This document shows, piece by piece, positions 31,020 through 41,574 of a DNA stretch of 64,000 bases (positions are counted from its first letter, which is position 1; each line of letters starts with the position of its first letter). Under the pieces are notes generated by a model that was not told the DNA's origin, searched no databases, and saw only the letters and a list, made by a program, of their open reading frames with translations. The position numbers and the translations under genes are program-made. This DNA is from Trichomonas vaginalis G3 (taxonomy: Eukaryota > Parabasalia > Trichomonadida > Trichomonadidae): the NCBI RefSeq assembly GCF_026262505.1, contig NC_067204.1, positions 20,305,300-20,369,299 on the forward strand, written 5' to 3'.

Positions 31020-31606
31020 TTACTTTACATAACCGCCTGCTGCCATAAGTCTTTGACGCCAACCCATACCAGCTAATGAAGGTTGACTTGGTTTAGTTTG
31101 GAAACTAAACTTTGGTTTTGGTTTATCTTCAGTTTTTGGTTTCTCTTCTTCTATCGGTTTTTCGTCACTTTTCGGTTCCTTTGACTTTACTTCACTTGCA
31201 GGAACAGTTGTGTCGTCAACATCTTCATAAATATCATATGCCATTTGTTTTTGTTTTCCTTTCAACTTTTTGTGTTTGTTGTAAAGTTTAGAATATTTCG
31301 ACTCTAAGTCAATGAGATGTTCTATAATGAACTGTTGGTCAGTGAAGTAAACTTTTCCATCTGTTGTCTCGAAAGCTCCTTCAGACTTCAATATTTTATT
31401 TGTGAGAGTCTTTTCTTTTTTGAGATACTAGCCGTTCCATTTTTATGAAAAGTGACTTTGTAGTAGTTAGGGTTTGTATTTCCAGACCTGGCACTTTCTA
31501 TTATTGAATTTTTCTCTTCATCTGTAAGTTCTTTGACAGGTTTTGACAATGGTTCTGAACTTTTTGTTTGTGGTGTCAAATCTACCGTTTCAACTTCTTC
31601 GGTCAT
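31020..31606 (-). pseudogene. Polinton part: charged linker-type protein, interrupted
   Basis: About 195 codons in two adjoining frames. N-terminal part: threonine/serine-rich, then PVKELTDEEKNSIIESAR. Middle: coiled coil (DLESKYSKLYNKHKKLKGKQ). Then a proline, lysine and glutamate-rich stretch, and a short C-terminus MGWRQRLMAAGGYVK. Family unknown. A scaffold or core role is a guess. One break. Confidence 0.45.
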
Positions 31607-31625
31607 TTCATCTCAGTAAAAAATT

Positions 31626-31778
31626 TTAGTTTGGTTTGTTTTCAACTGGTTGTTGAGGTTTTTTAAGTCGGTCTAAAACTTCCTGAGGTATAGGAAGAAC
31701 TTGACAAACACGTTGTGTAACTGCTGGAAGCCGACAAATCCATCTTGAACCCATTTGTCTCAATGCTGTATTGTTCAT
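31626..31778 (-). CDS. Polinton part: 50-residue protein
   Basis: Small open frame from ATG (MNNTALRQMGSRWICRLPAV) to TAA. The next residues, up to LKKPQQPVENKPN, are basic and proline-rich. Its upstream sequence (CATCTCAGTAAAAAA type, seen in reverse) is the same as that of the gene that follows it at 31606 and of the one before it at 32199, which supports that it is real. A related copy lies at 43343-43543. Confidence 0.5.
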   Translation of the reverse strand: MNNTALRQMGSRWICRLPAVTQRVCQVLPIPQEVLDRLKKPQQPVENKPN

Positions 31779-31797
31779 TTCATCTCAGTAAAAAACT

Positions 31798-32199
31798 TTA
31801 CATTCCCCACGTTTGAGGCGGTTGAGGTTGGTTATTGTTTACCCACTGTTGTGCATGGTTATATCCTCTGTTAAAGAATCTTTCACCTTGGTCCATATAG
31901 TGTCCTGCTTGGTTATAGTAGTCATTTGCTTTGTTATAATAGTTTCCTGCTTGTCTTCCTACATTGTCCATCCATCCTTGAACTTTTCCTCTTGTTTCAG
32001 GATTTGGAATAAGATTTGTTGCATCTCGTGCTACATCCCAACCTTTCTGTACAGTTTGTATAATAGGTTGTGCTTTCTCTTTAAGTATACCTAATGTACT
32101 CAAAATCTTCCTTCCAACTCCAAATACACCTCTGGCTATTGTTCCCACTGCGGGTAAAAATCTGGATGCAACTCCTGCTAACGCGCCAAATAAACCCAT
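31798..32199 (-). CDS. Polinton part: membrane-active core-type protein
   Basis: 133 residues. It starts MGLFGALAGVASRFLPAVG, a glycine-rich amphipathic helix, followed by another helix (ARGVFGVGRKILSTLG) and then a tyrosine/asparagine/glutamine-rich tail with repeated NYYNKANDYYNQAGHYMDQG. The design resembles adenovirus protein VI or other lytic N-terminal peptides of icosahedral viruses and of Polinton minor proteins. A role in membrane passage is inference. The ATG is 16 bp from the divergent integrase start. Confidence 0.55.
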   Translation of the reverse strand: MGLFGALAGVASRFLPAVGTIARGVFGVGRKILSTLGILKEKAQPIIQTVQKGWDVARDATNLIPNPETRGKVQGWMDNVGRQAGNYYNKANDYYNQAGHYMDQGERFFNRGYNHAQQWVNNNQPQPPQTWGM

Positions 32200-32215
32200 T
32201 TCTTATAGGATAAAA

Positions 32216-33175
32216 ATGACGAATCCAAACAAGGACCCCTATGTTTCTAAAGCGACAAAGAAAGCACTCATGATAAAAATCTTTAGTTCAACACCAAATG
32301 CTTGGTTTATGGATATCTTGGAAAACATTCCGAGGTATAGAGAAGATGGACCACCATACTGGCTAATATTTGTCGGTCAAAACACAAGATACTGTGAAGC
32401 CATACCATTATGGTCCAAAAATATTTTAGATGTGAAAACTGCTTTGACAATATTCGTTGACAAATACCATCCAACAAAACTAACATCTGACTGTGAAAGT
32501 TCTTTCAAATCAGACGATATTAAAAACTATCTGCGTTCAAAAAATGTAAACCAATATTTCATTGTCGACCAAAACCATTCTGCTCTTGGTGTCATTGACG
32601 GTTGTATAAAAATGTTAAGAGACTTAAACCAACCACAAGGTGGTGAAGCAAATGAAATGTCATATGACGACAAATATAGACACTTCTCCATGGCAAAGAT
32701 GAGACAAGTTTTAAATATTTACAATAACCGTAAACAAAAAGGTTTGGGAAACCACTCCCCCGAAGAAATGAAAAACAACCCTGACTTAGAGAAAGACTAT
32801 ATATTTAATAATTTAGTCAAAAGAGACAAACAAGAAAGAATGCCGGGCTTCAACTTCAGAAAGGTGACAAAGTAAAAATAGAAATACCTAAACGCGACCC
32901 ATATGAAAATACTATTGACTATGACAACAATGGGAACCCGACAGGTACTCACATTCGTGTTCGTAAAAATAGAAGAAAGTATACAAGAGAATATTATGAA
33001 GTTTTAGGCAAACATGGCAAAATGTACACACTGCAAGCAGAAGATAAAACTACTATTGTCAGACCTCGTTTCAAACTTGTCAAAGTTCAAGGTGGTATAC
33101 TTTCAAAGACAGTTCCTAACAAATATAAGACAACTCCTGATGAATATGCTAAAGAAGTTGAAAATGACGACTAAG
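32216..33175 (+). pseudogene. INT: Polinton part: RVE-family integrase, broken
   Basis: The catalytic part reads WFMDILENIP, then YWLIFVGQNTRYCEAIPL, LTSDCESSFKSDDIKNYL and NHSALGVIDGCIKMLRDL, the D-D-E layout of retroviral-type (RVE) integrases typical for Polintons. The last 100 codons are a basic C-terminal region (RKNRRKYTREYYEVLGKHGK) of the SH3/chromo-like kind that contacts DNA. The gene has about one break. In the family the enzyme joins the element ends to host DNA. Decayed copies follow at about 39005-39840 and 43950-44930. Confidence 0.8.
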
Positions 33176-34973
33176 CAATTCTATACCATGCGTAAACTGT
33201 CATGTAAGGTGGCATGTATTCTTTACTTTGTCCCGTTGTTTGTGTATATCCTGAAACGAAATGTGTATGGTTTCCTTCTCCCTGAGTGTCACTCCAGTAA
33301 CAATTTATAGCAAACTTAACGTCGTCTTTAACATCATATCCTTTACCTTTTGTCATTCCTGACCAATCCCAATATCTATGCTTATGCCAACCTGCTTGAG
33401 ATGTACTTAAATCTATGTAGTGACTGTGTGCAGGTAAATTTTCACCTGAAATCGTTTTACTTCCACCTGTTTCCTTTGAAGAGTTTGCACAATACAAAAA
33501 ACCTGTCGATATTTGTTCCCATGCACCAACACCAAACATTACTTGAGGACCTCTTGCATCCATAGATGTATAAATAGAACCTACTGGGTTCATTAAATCA
33601 AACATATGAGACATTACAGGATTGTCTCTTTTGAACTTAAAATATAGTGCAACTATTTCAGGTTTCTTCTGGTTTGTGTCAGAATATTTTTTATAATATA
33701 ATCTTATGTTTTCAGGGTAGGTAAAGTCTTGACTATAATATTTATTTCTGTCATCTGTATAATAGTATACTATTCTCGTTTTTTCTATTGCATTATATCT
33801 TTTATATCTATAATAATCTAAATATAATGTTAGCTTTTGTTCATCTACATGTGGTGTTCTGACGTCATCTCCATAGTCATAATAATATGGTGCTGGAGCT
33901 GGGTCAGGCAATGTCATATCTGCCATTTCATAAACTCTTAAATATTTCTTTTGTTCGTCTCCATATAAGTTTAAGTAGCAGTTGTTGTCTAATGGAACTT
34001 TAACTTGTGTACCATCGTTCTTTTTATAGCTTACATACATTTCATTGTTATTTTTCGGAATGAGTTTATACCGTGTACCATTTTCTAAGGACTGTACCAA
34101 CTGCCATCTAAAATATTTGTTTTCTTCATTGACAGAAAAGTCACCAACAATAGTTTCAATATTTTTTGTTCCTAGCAAACTTTGGTATATTTCATTGACA
34201 TATGTTTTATCTGCTTTATTTTCAAGGCTAACGTTTAAGTCTGTTATTTCAGAAGATGTATGTGTATGTCCAACGGCACTTTTCCTGTTTAAGGTTTCTT
34301 GTAAGTTTGTAATATTTGCAATGGTATGTGTATGTCCAACGTCACTTTTCCTGTTTAAGGTTTCTTGTAAGTTTGTAATATTTGCAATGGTATGTGTATG
34401 TCCAACGTCACTTTTCCTGTTTAAGGTTTCTTGTAAGTTTGTAATATTTGCAATGGTATGTGTATGTCCAACGTCACTTTTCCTGTTTAAGGTTTCTTGT
34501 AAGTTTGTAATATCAGATATAGAATGTGTATGAGTCTTTTTAGAATATTCGTTTTCAGCTCTTGTCACTTCACTTGACATTTTATTGTCAACATATGTTT
34601 TGTCTGCTAGTTCAGGATGAGTATGTTCTTTTGTTGCATAAGCTTTGTTAGCTCTTTCTTCTTCTTTTGCTATTGCATCGTCTACATATTCTTTGTCAGC
34701 TTTGTTGCCAACATCTGCTTTCAAAAGAAGTTCATTTATAGGTTTCTCGTTTAAAGTTCCTTTTGTTGGATTTATACAGACAGTATGGTTCTTATTGTCT
34801 TGAAATAGAAACTCATCTGTCATTGGGTGTAATGTCAGTTTTAAGTTTCCTTCTTTCAATGACTCAGATATCTTAGAATAGTTTGAAAAGTTTGTTGTGT
34901 TCTTATTTAGAGCTTGTATAATGAGTTGTCGGTTGTGTTGTATTTCTCTCATAGACGCTGTTTCATTTGACAT
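33171..34973 (-). CDS. Polinton part: phage-like tail-fibre protein
   Basis: 600 residues from ATG. Residues about 100-150 contain helical ADKEYVDDAI-type units. Four near-identical 21-residue repeats follow at about 155-245 (NITNLQETLNRKSDVGHTHT), each ending in a GHTHT motif as in trimeric phage fibres. A beta-rich middle leads to a C-terminal part (about 465-600) with VGSIYTSMDARGPQVMFGVG, AWEQI, LPAHSHYIDL and PPYMTVYAWYRIA, the layout of phage fibre/baseplate gp10-type and collar-like tips. In phages these bind the host surface. It is large and looks whole. A receptor-binding spike on a Polinton virion is the natural inference. Confidence 0.8.
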   Translation of the reverse strand: MSNETASMREIQHNRQLIIQALNKNTTNFSNYSKISESLKEGNLKLTLHPMTDEFLFQDNKNHTVCINPTKGTLNEKPINELLLKADVGNKADKEYVDDAIAKEEERANKAYATKEHTHPELADKTYVDNKMSSEVTRAENEYSKKTHTHSISDITNLQETLNRKSDVGHTHTIANITNLQETLNRKSDVGHTHTIANITNLQETLNRKSDVGHTHTIANITNLQETLNRKSAVGHTHTSSEITDLNVSLENKADKTYVNEIYQSLLGTKNIETIVGDFSVNEENKYFRWQLVQSLENGTRYKLIPKNNNEMYVSYKKNDGTQVKVPLDNNCYLNLYGDEQKKYLRVYEMADMTLPDPAPAPYYYDYGDDVRTPHVDEQKLTLYLDYYRYKRYNAIEKTRIVYYYTDDRNKYYSQDFTYPENIRLYYKKYSDTNQKKPEIVALYFKFKRDNPVMSHMFDLMNPVGSIYTSMDARGPQVMFGVGAWEQISTGFLYCANSSKETGGSKTISGENLPAHSHYIDLSTSQAGWHKHRYWDWSGMTKGKGYDVKDDVKFAINCYWSDTQGEGNHTHFVSGYTQTTGQSKEYMPPYMTVYAWYRIA

Positions 34974-34992
34974 TTTTATTCTAGATAAAATA

Positions 34993-35560
34993 TGCTTTCA
35001 ATAAGAAAAAGAAAATTCAAGAGTTGCTACAACTAAACCATTAGATGAACTTTTTACGAATGTCGGTCAAAAGTTTGAGACAGAGACCGTAAAGCATGAA
35101 GGCTATCGTTTTGACTACCCGTTAAGATGGCTAAGAGACCCATCCGTCACAAAAGCTATTGGCTTTCGTAGAATGAAGTTCATTTCAGAAGCCATACATG
35201 GTTTCCCATTTACAGTCGGTTTTGAAGTTCGATACTATAACAAAGAAAAACGTATGTATGAGAAATTTGAACAGGGAAAACTTTTACAAGTGAATTTGCT
35301 AAACTTAGAAACAACTCTTCAAGCTTTTCAAGAAAAAATAAACGATATCTATATCGAATATGCAAACCAGTTATAACATTGACGAGGGAGAGTACCATCT
35401 CGATATTATTTATGACAGGAAAAAATGCAACTGTTAAAATCAATAGAATAGAAGACCTTGGAGAAAACGTTTATATTTCTACAAAATATAACAACTTGGC
35501 ATGGTATAGATTTCTGAGGATGTTAAATAAAGAGGCTGAAAAAACAGCCCGTGAAAAAAA
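34993..35560 (+). pseudogene. Polinton part: second copy of the FDYP-type structural protein, broken
   Basis: Begins next to the fibre gene start, divergent from it, and encodes KHEGYRFDYPLRWLRDP, VTKAIGFRRMKFISE and, later, AWYRFLRML. It is the same family as 29354-30210 and 46306-47165 but ends early into a palindromic block. A few breaks. Confidence 0.5.
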
Positions 35561-38500
35561 CAGGTAGGATCTCACCACTTCACCTAAAATATATTTTTGG
35601 TTTCATTTACACTTCGTTAGATGAAGAAGTCTTGACATTTTCCCGACTGTTGTCAAAATGGTCATGTCGTGTTGTCATTTTTTCAGAGAAGTTAGTTTAC
35701 CTGGTAGCACTGGTAACATGGGTAGACCACCCTACAGTAACATTCTCATTTTAACTCAATTTTTTTCTATCTTAAGGAAATTCATGAAAATTCACAGCGT
35801 GATAAAAACAGGTATAGAAAACGAGGTTAGATCTAACTTCTACCCTTAAACATATATTTTTGCTGAAAAATGACCAAATTTCATGAGTTTTGGTTTTGAA
35901 GAATACGGTGGAGCCAAAAGTGGCTCGACCTCAAAACAAGCATTTTGTTGAAGAATATAGCACCGGAAGAATTCTGGCCGGTGGTTTTATTACAAAATTC
36001 AACATGGTGAAAAATTAAGCGTGAGCATCTAACATTGCTAACATAACTCACTTTTTCAGCACTTTTCCGTAGTTATATATGAAAGAACAATTCGAGATAA
36101 AAGTCCATATGCTACAGATGGTAATAGATATGCTGCACACCATTTTAGATTGTGATAACCAAACTTGAAAGTCCAGAGAAACTGTTTAACTAGGTGGTTC
36201 GTAGAATTTAGAAGCAAAGTCTATAAAGGTCCTATACCAAATACATAGAAAACTAATTGGATGTTGCCTTGAACTGAAACTTGCCAATGACACTATATAC
36301 ATTTTGAGCCGGTTCGAACACATTTCTATAAAACTGTCAAATCTGCTGGTGGAAGTATAAATTTAAATGGACCATCTTAGTTGGTAATGCGTTCGTTCTG
36401 GTTTAGTAACCGAAGCGAAATTGTGCCAAGAACGTTTGTCTACTCCCCAAAATAAAAACTCTGTTTATCTCTTGCGAGGCCTGTTTAATTCAATCTTTTT
36501 GAAATGATAACGGATGGCGTTCATCTTGTCATATTTCTAGTTTCAGATAGTATGTTCCATTCTAGTTAAAGAGTCGTATTTTTCTTGAAATTCCAATAGT
36601 ATTTGTTCATTTTGAGCTTTGAAAGGTCATTTTGAGCTTTTCTCAAGACTTTTCGTCTGAACGAACTGTTAAAGATTTCTATTTCATCAAATTTGTCTAT
36701 TAGACCATCAGAACTTTTATACTGCCATGAAAATATACTGCGAAACATAAATGCCGTTAGTTCTATTTGAAAAACAAAACTCTTTCTAAATCCTATGCCT
36801 TTGCATCATGATAGGACTTTTAAGCCAACGAATTGGATAGTCAAACCTGTATGCTCGGGTATGAAATTTCTTCATCTGGAAATAGTTCCTACCAGCATTT
36901 GTATAGATATAGTTCTAACTGGTTTTTGTATCTTGCTACTTTTGTTCTTTGTTTTTCAACCTGAAGCATTTTAATATATGTTAAAAATATATTGTTAAAT
37001 ATGGTATGCCATTTCATATTTCTCATCTAACAAACATGTTGTCTGACTGCCTGGAGGGTTAGGTTGGCTACCATTTCGAACTTGACACTTGCAATTCTTC
37101 AATTGCATTTTCAAAATGTCTGAGTTCGGCAGTCAACCATTTGGTTCTCTCTTTGTTAGTCTTTGAAAGCGTCAAGCTAAGTTGTGCGGCTGCTTGCTGA
37201 CTTGCCATGTGCATAAGTAAATGTGACCATCAAAATCTGTTTATGGTCCAATCTGAGATTTGTGTAGTCCTTTCTTATTTCCGTCTTGTATGCAGCAAGT
37301 ACTCCATGAAGCCTTCTTTGTTCTTTACCTTCGTCAAAAGCTTTAACTGTAAAGGTTCGACCAGATGTAATTTGCACTTCTAACTTCACGAGTATACCTT
37401 CTTCATATTGCATAATCTTAGTTCTTTCCATGGGAACATTGCGTCTTCACATTTTCCTTTTTTTCCTTCTTCAAGGATGCAATTGTTCGTCATGTTCCAG
37501 TAGGAATCTGGCCCAAAGCCGTCGTTGTCCTTCAACTTGAGGTTCACTAACATCGAAAGGCATGTCCATAAGACGTTTCTTCTTCTAACCTCTTCTAGTC
37601 TGTTTGGAATAATTGGCACGTGCTGTTTCAAATCCATTCGTAGCGAAGACAGACAATTTTGTCATAGACTTTTATGGTTCTTCCCTTCCTATATTTTTAA
37701 AATTCTTCGAAACTCTCAACCATTATCTTTTGCCAACTCTGCTTTTTATTCTAGCAGATTTTCTATCCATTCTATTATGGGGGCATTTTTTATAAAAATT
37801 AAAAAAATATTTTTTCTTTACTTTACATAACCCCGCTGCCAAAGATCTTTGACGCCAACCATACCAGCTAATGAAGGTTGACTTGGTTAGTTTGGAAACT
37901 AAAACTTTGGTTTTGGTTTTCTTCAGTTTTGGTTTCTCTTTTCTATGGTTTTTCGTCACTTTTCCGGTTCTTGACTTAATCACTTGCAGAAGTTGTGTCG
38001 TCAAACATCTTCATAAATATCATATGTCCATTTGTTTTTGTTTTCCTTTCAACTTTTTTGTTTGTTGTAAAGTTTAGAATATTTTGACTCTAAGTCAATG
38101 AGATGTTCTATAATGAACTGTTGGTCAGTGAAGATAAACCTTTTCCATCTGTTGTCTCAAACTCCTTCAGACTTCAATATTTTTATTTGTGAGAGTCTTT
38201 TCTTTTTTTGAGATACTAGCCCCTTCCATTTTTATGAAAAAGTGACTTTTTGTTAGTTGGTCTGAGGGTTTGATTTCCAGACCTGGCACTTTCTATTATT
38301 GAATTTTTCTCTTCATCTGTAAGTTCTTTGACAGGTTTTGACAATGGTTCTGAACTTGTCTGTTGTGGTTCAAATCTACCGTTTCAACTTCTTTCGGTCA
38401 TTTCAAGTCAGTTAAAAAATTTTTAGTTTGGTTTGTTTTCAACTGGTTTGTTATGGTTTTTATAGTCGGTCTAAAACTTCCTGAGGTATAGGAGAAACTT

Positions 38501-40150
38501 GACAAACACTGTTGTGTAACTGCTGGAAGCCGACAATATCCATCTTTGACCCATTTGTCTCAATGCCTGTATTGTTCAATTTCATCTCAGTAAAAAATTT
38601 ACATTCCCCAGTTTGAGGCGGTTGAGGTTGGTTATTGTTTACCCATGTTGTGCATGGTTATATCCTCTTTAAGAATCTTTCACCTTGGTCCATATAGTGT
38701 CCTGCTTGTTATAGTAGTCATTTGCTTTGTTATAATAGTTTCCTGCTTTTCTTCCTACATTGTCCATCCATCCTTGAACTTTTCCTCTGTTTCAGATTTG
38801 GAATAAGATTTGTTGCATCTCGTGCTACTCCCAAACTTTCTGTACAGTTTGTATAATAGGTTGTGCTTTCTCTTAAGTATACCTAATGTACTCAAAATCT
38901 TCCTTCCAATCCAAATCACCTCTGGCTATTGTTCCCACTGCGGGCTAAAAATCTGGATGCACTCTGCTAAGCGCCAAATAAACCCATTTCTTATAGGATA
39001 AAATGACGAATCCAAACAAGGACCTCTATGTTTCTAAAGGACAAAAAGAAAGCACTCATGATAAAATCTTTAGTTCAACACCAAATGCTTGTTTATGGAT
39101 ATCTTTGGAAAACTATTCCGAGGTATAGAGAAGATGGACCACCATACTGGCTAATATATTGTCGGTCAAACACAAGATACTGTGAAGCCATACCATTAGT
39201 CCAAAAATATTTTAGATGTGAAAAACTGCTTTGACAATATTCGCTTGACAAATACCATCCAACAAAACTACATCTGACTTGAAGTTCTTTCAAATCAGAC
39301 GATATTAAAAAACTATCTTGCGTTCAAAAAAATGTAAACCAATATTTCATTGTCGACCAAAACCATTCTGCTCTTGGTGTCATTGACCGTTGTATAAAAA
39401 TTTAAGCAGACTTAAACAACCACATAGGTGGTGAGGTAGCAATGAAATGTCATATGACACAAAATATAGACACTTCTCCATGGCAAAGATGAGACAAGTT
39501 TTAAATATTTTACAATAACCGTAAACAAAAAAGTTTTGGGAAACCACTCCCCGAAGAAATGAAAAAACAACCCTGACTTAGGAAAGACTATATAATTTAA
39601 TAATTTAGTAAAAGAGAAAGACAAGAAAGAAATGACGGCTTCAAACTTAGAAAGGTGACAAAGTAAAAATAGAAATACCTACGCGCCCATATGAAAAATA
39701 CTATTGACTATTGACAACAATGGCGAAACCCGACACGGTACCACATTCGTGATTCGCGTAAAAATAGAAGAAAGTATACAAGAGAATATTATGAAGTTTT
39801 AGGCAACATGGCAAAATGCTACACACTGCAAGCCAGAAGATATTGATTCCATCAGAATTTCCTGATGAACTTTGTATAAAAACAACCCGCTGTTTTTCCG
39901 GGGTTGGGTATATTCTTCACAAAATTGCCTATAAAATACTCTCTCCCAGGACTTATTTTCCAACAGCCTTCTAAAGTCTTTCCTAACTGCTGACTATTTT
40001 TGTTGGCATTTATATGAACCATCCTTGTCTACGTATGACTTTCAATACCGTTATATAAGTTCCTTTTTGTGAATGTTCGCATTAGATTTGTTCGTGAACG
40101 TTTTGTGCTTCGACTTGACATATCTGCCTTACATACAAAATAAAAATAAT
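35560..40150. repeat. Second, decayed copy of the integrase segment
   Basis: This stretch follows 28.86-33.05 kb in the same order and orientation: palindromic block, KilA-N fragment, FDYP-type protein, basic protein, charged protein, 50-residue protein, core protein and integrase start, then about 300 bp of the KilA-N gene (39850-40150). It contains dozens of small differences spread evenly, so almost no frame stays open for long. The flanking single-copy DNA has far fewer. It is either old or an assembly artefact. Confidence 0.85.
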
Positions 40151-40784
40151 TTTAAAACTAACTTTATTTTTATTTCGGGAAAATTCATGAAAACTTCATG
40201 AAGGTTAGAAAACATGTTAGAAAACATGTTAGATCTAATTCTAACCTAAACATTATTTTTGGTTGTAGAATTTCATGATTTTCGAGAGTTTTAACCAGTT
40301 AGAAAACATGTTAGAAAAGAGGTAGATCTAACATTCTAACATAAATTATATTTTTTACGAATTAGCAACAAAATGGAACGAGGTCAGGATGTATGTTGCT
40401 GATTCATTCATAACACCCTTTGTTAGCTCATTAAAATGTTCTGTTTTGAGGTCGAGCCACTTTGGCTCCACCGTATTTTCTTCAACCAAAACTAAGAATT
40501 TCCCGCATGTGAATTTTGTATAAACTAACTTTATTTTTCTATCCTAAGGAAATTCATGACAAATCATGAGGTTAGAAATGAGGTCTAGAAAACAGGGTGT
40601 TAGATCGTAAACAGTCTACCCTAAACATATTTTTCTGAATTAGCGAACAACTTTTCTCTCAATTGGACTTGTGGCCATATACTATTGCGTAAGCGGTTCA
40701 GAACCTTCTTCGATTTGTATTTGGATATTGGTAGTAATTTGGATTGAGATTGGATTATGGAACTGAGGTTGCTGAGGAGATGTT

Positions 40785-41065
40785 GTGTTCTTCTGGATTG
40801 AGATTGGACTCGTTGGTGGACGTGGGACCATTCGTTTGTGGCTTAACCGTCGGACCACAAACGATAAAAATCTCTGCTACTAGCAGTACTGCTACTGACA
40901 GTAGCAGTACTTTTTTGACCAGTAGCAGTACTTTATGTCGAAACCCTCTCAAATTTTTCCTTGTTACTGCAAGTAGCAGTACTTTTACTGCTCGTAGCAG
41001 TACTTTTACTGACAGTAGCAGTATTTTGACGACAGTAGCAGACTGCTAGGAGCAGAGATTTTATC
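40785..41065. repeat. Hairpin minisatellite AGTAGCAGTACTT in an inverted frame
   Basis: Eight or so copies of AGTAGCAGTAC(TTTT), each able to pair with GTACTGCTACT units. The whole array is enclosed by AAAATCTCTGCT and its reverse complement AGCAGAGATTTT. Its left flank (TTCTGGATTGAGATTGGACT, then CGTTGGTGGACGTGGGAC) matches the flank of the TTCCTGTCGGAAGGAA array at 23.3 kb. Confidence 0.75.
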
Positions 41066-41168
41066 GTCCAACCTTACAAATTAAACTTATATCGTTCTAT
41101 TTTCTTCACTAGGGCTAACACCAAAGTACCTATGTACATGAAATTCACTGCTAAAAGTGAAAACCTGC

Positions 41169-41243
41169 GCGAATCGGGATTTTGAAACCCGAGGTCTCGA
41201 CGCTGTAACGAGGTTAGCCCATTACCACTGAGCTATGAGCCGC
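41169..41243 (-). tRNA. tRNA-like sequence, anticodon not assignable
   Basis: On the minus strand GCGGCTC starts a 75-nt sequence with a perfect A box (TAGCTCAGTGGTA), a B-box-like segment GGTTTCAAAATCC and a 3' arm GATTCGC that pairs with the 5' arm at six of seven positions including one wobble. A CTCG/CGAG stem is in the anticodon position but its loop is too long. It lies in the part of the element with many small differences, so it may be a decayed or badly read tRNA gene. Confidence 0.5.
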
Positions 41244-41574
41244 TTGCATATTTTAAGTAAAATATAGTATATTGTCATACAGTGAAGGATGACCAAACTT
41301 AAAAAAAATAAAGTTAGTTTATTTTTTTCTATCTAAGGAAATTCAGACAAATTCAACGGCGATGAACTTTGATAAAGCAACCCGCTGTTTTCCGCGGGTG
41401 GTTATTCTCACAAAATGCTTGTTTGAGGTCGCAGGCCACTTTTGGCTCCACCTCTTTTCAACCAAAAACTCATTTTTGTCGATTCAGCACAAAATTCATG
41501 AAAATTCAACGGGTTAGAAAACAGCGCTTAGGAAAACAGGTTAGAAACAGGTTAGATCACCTCTACCCTAAAAT

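Noticed and set aside
34045-34533. 162-codon plus-strand frame
   Set aside because: It is the antisense of the GHTHT repeats in the fibre gene; its repeats simply mirror those.
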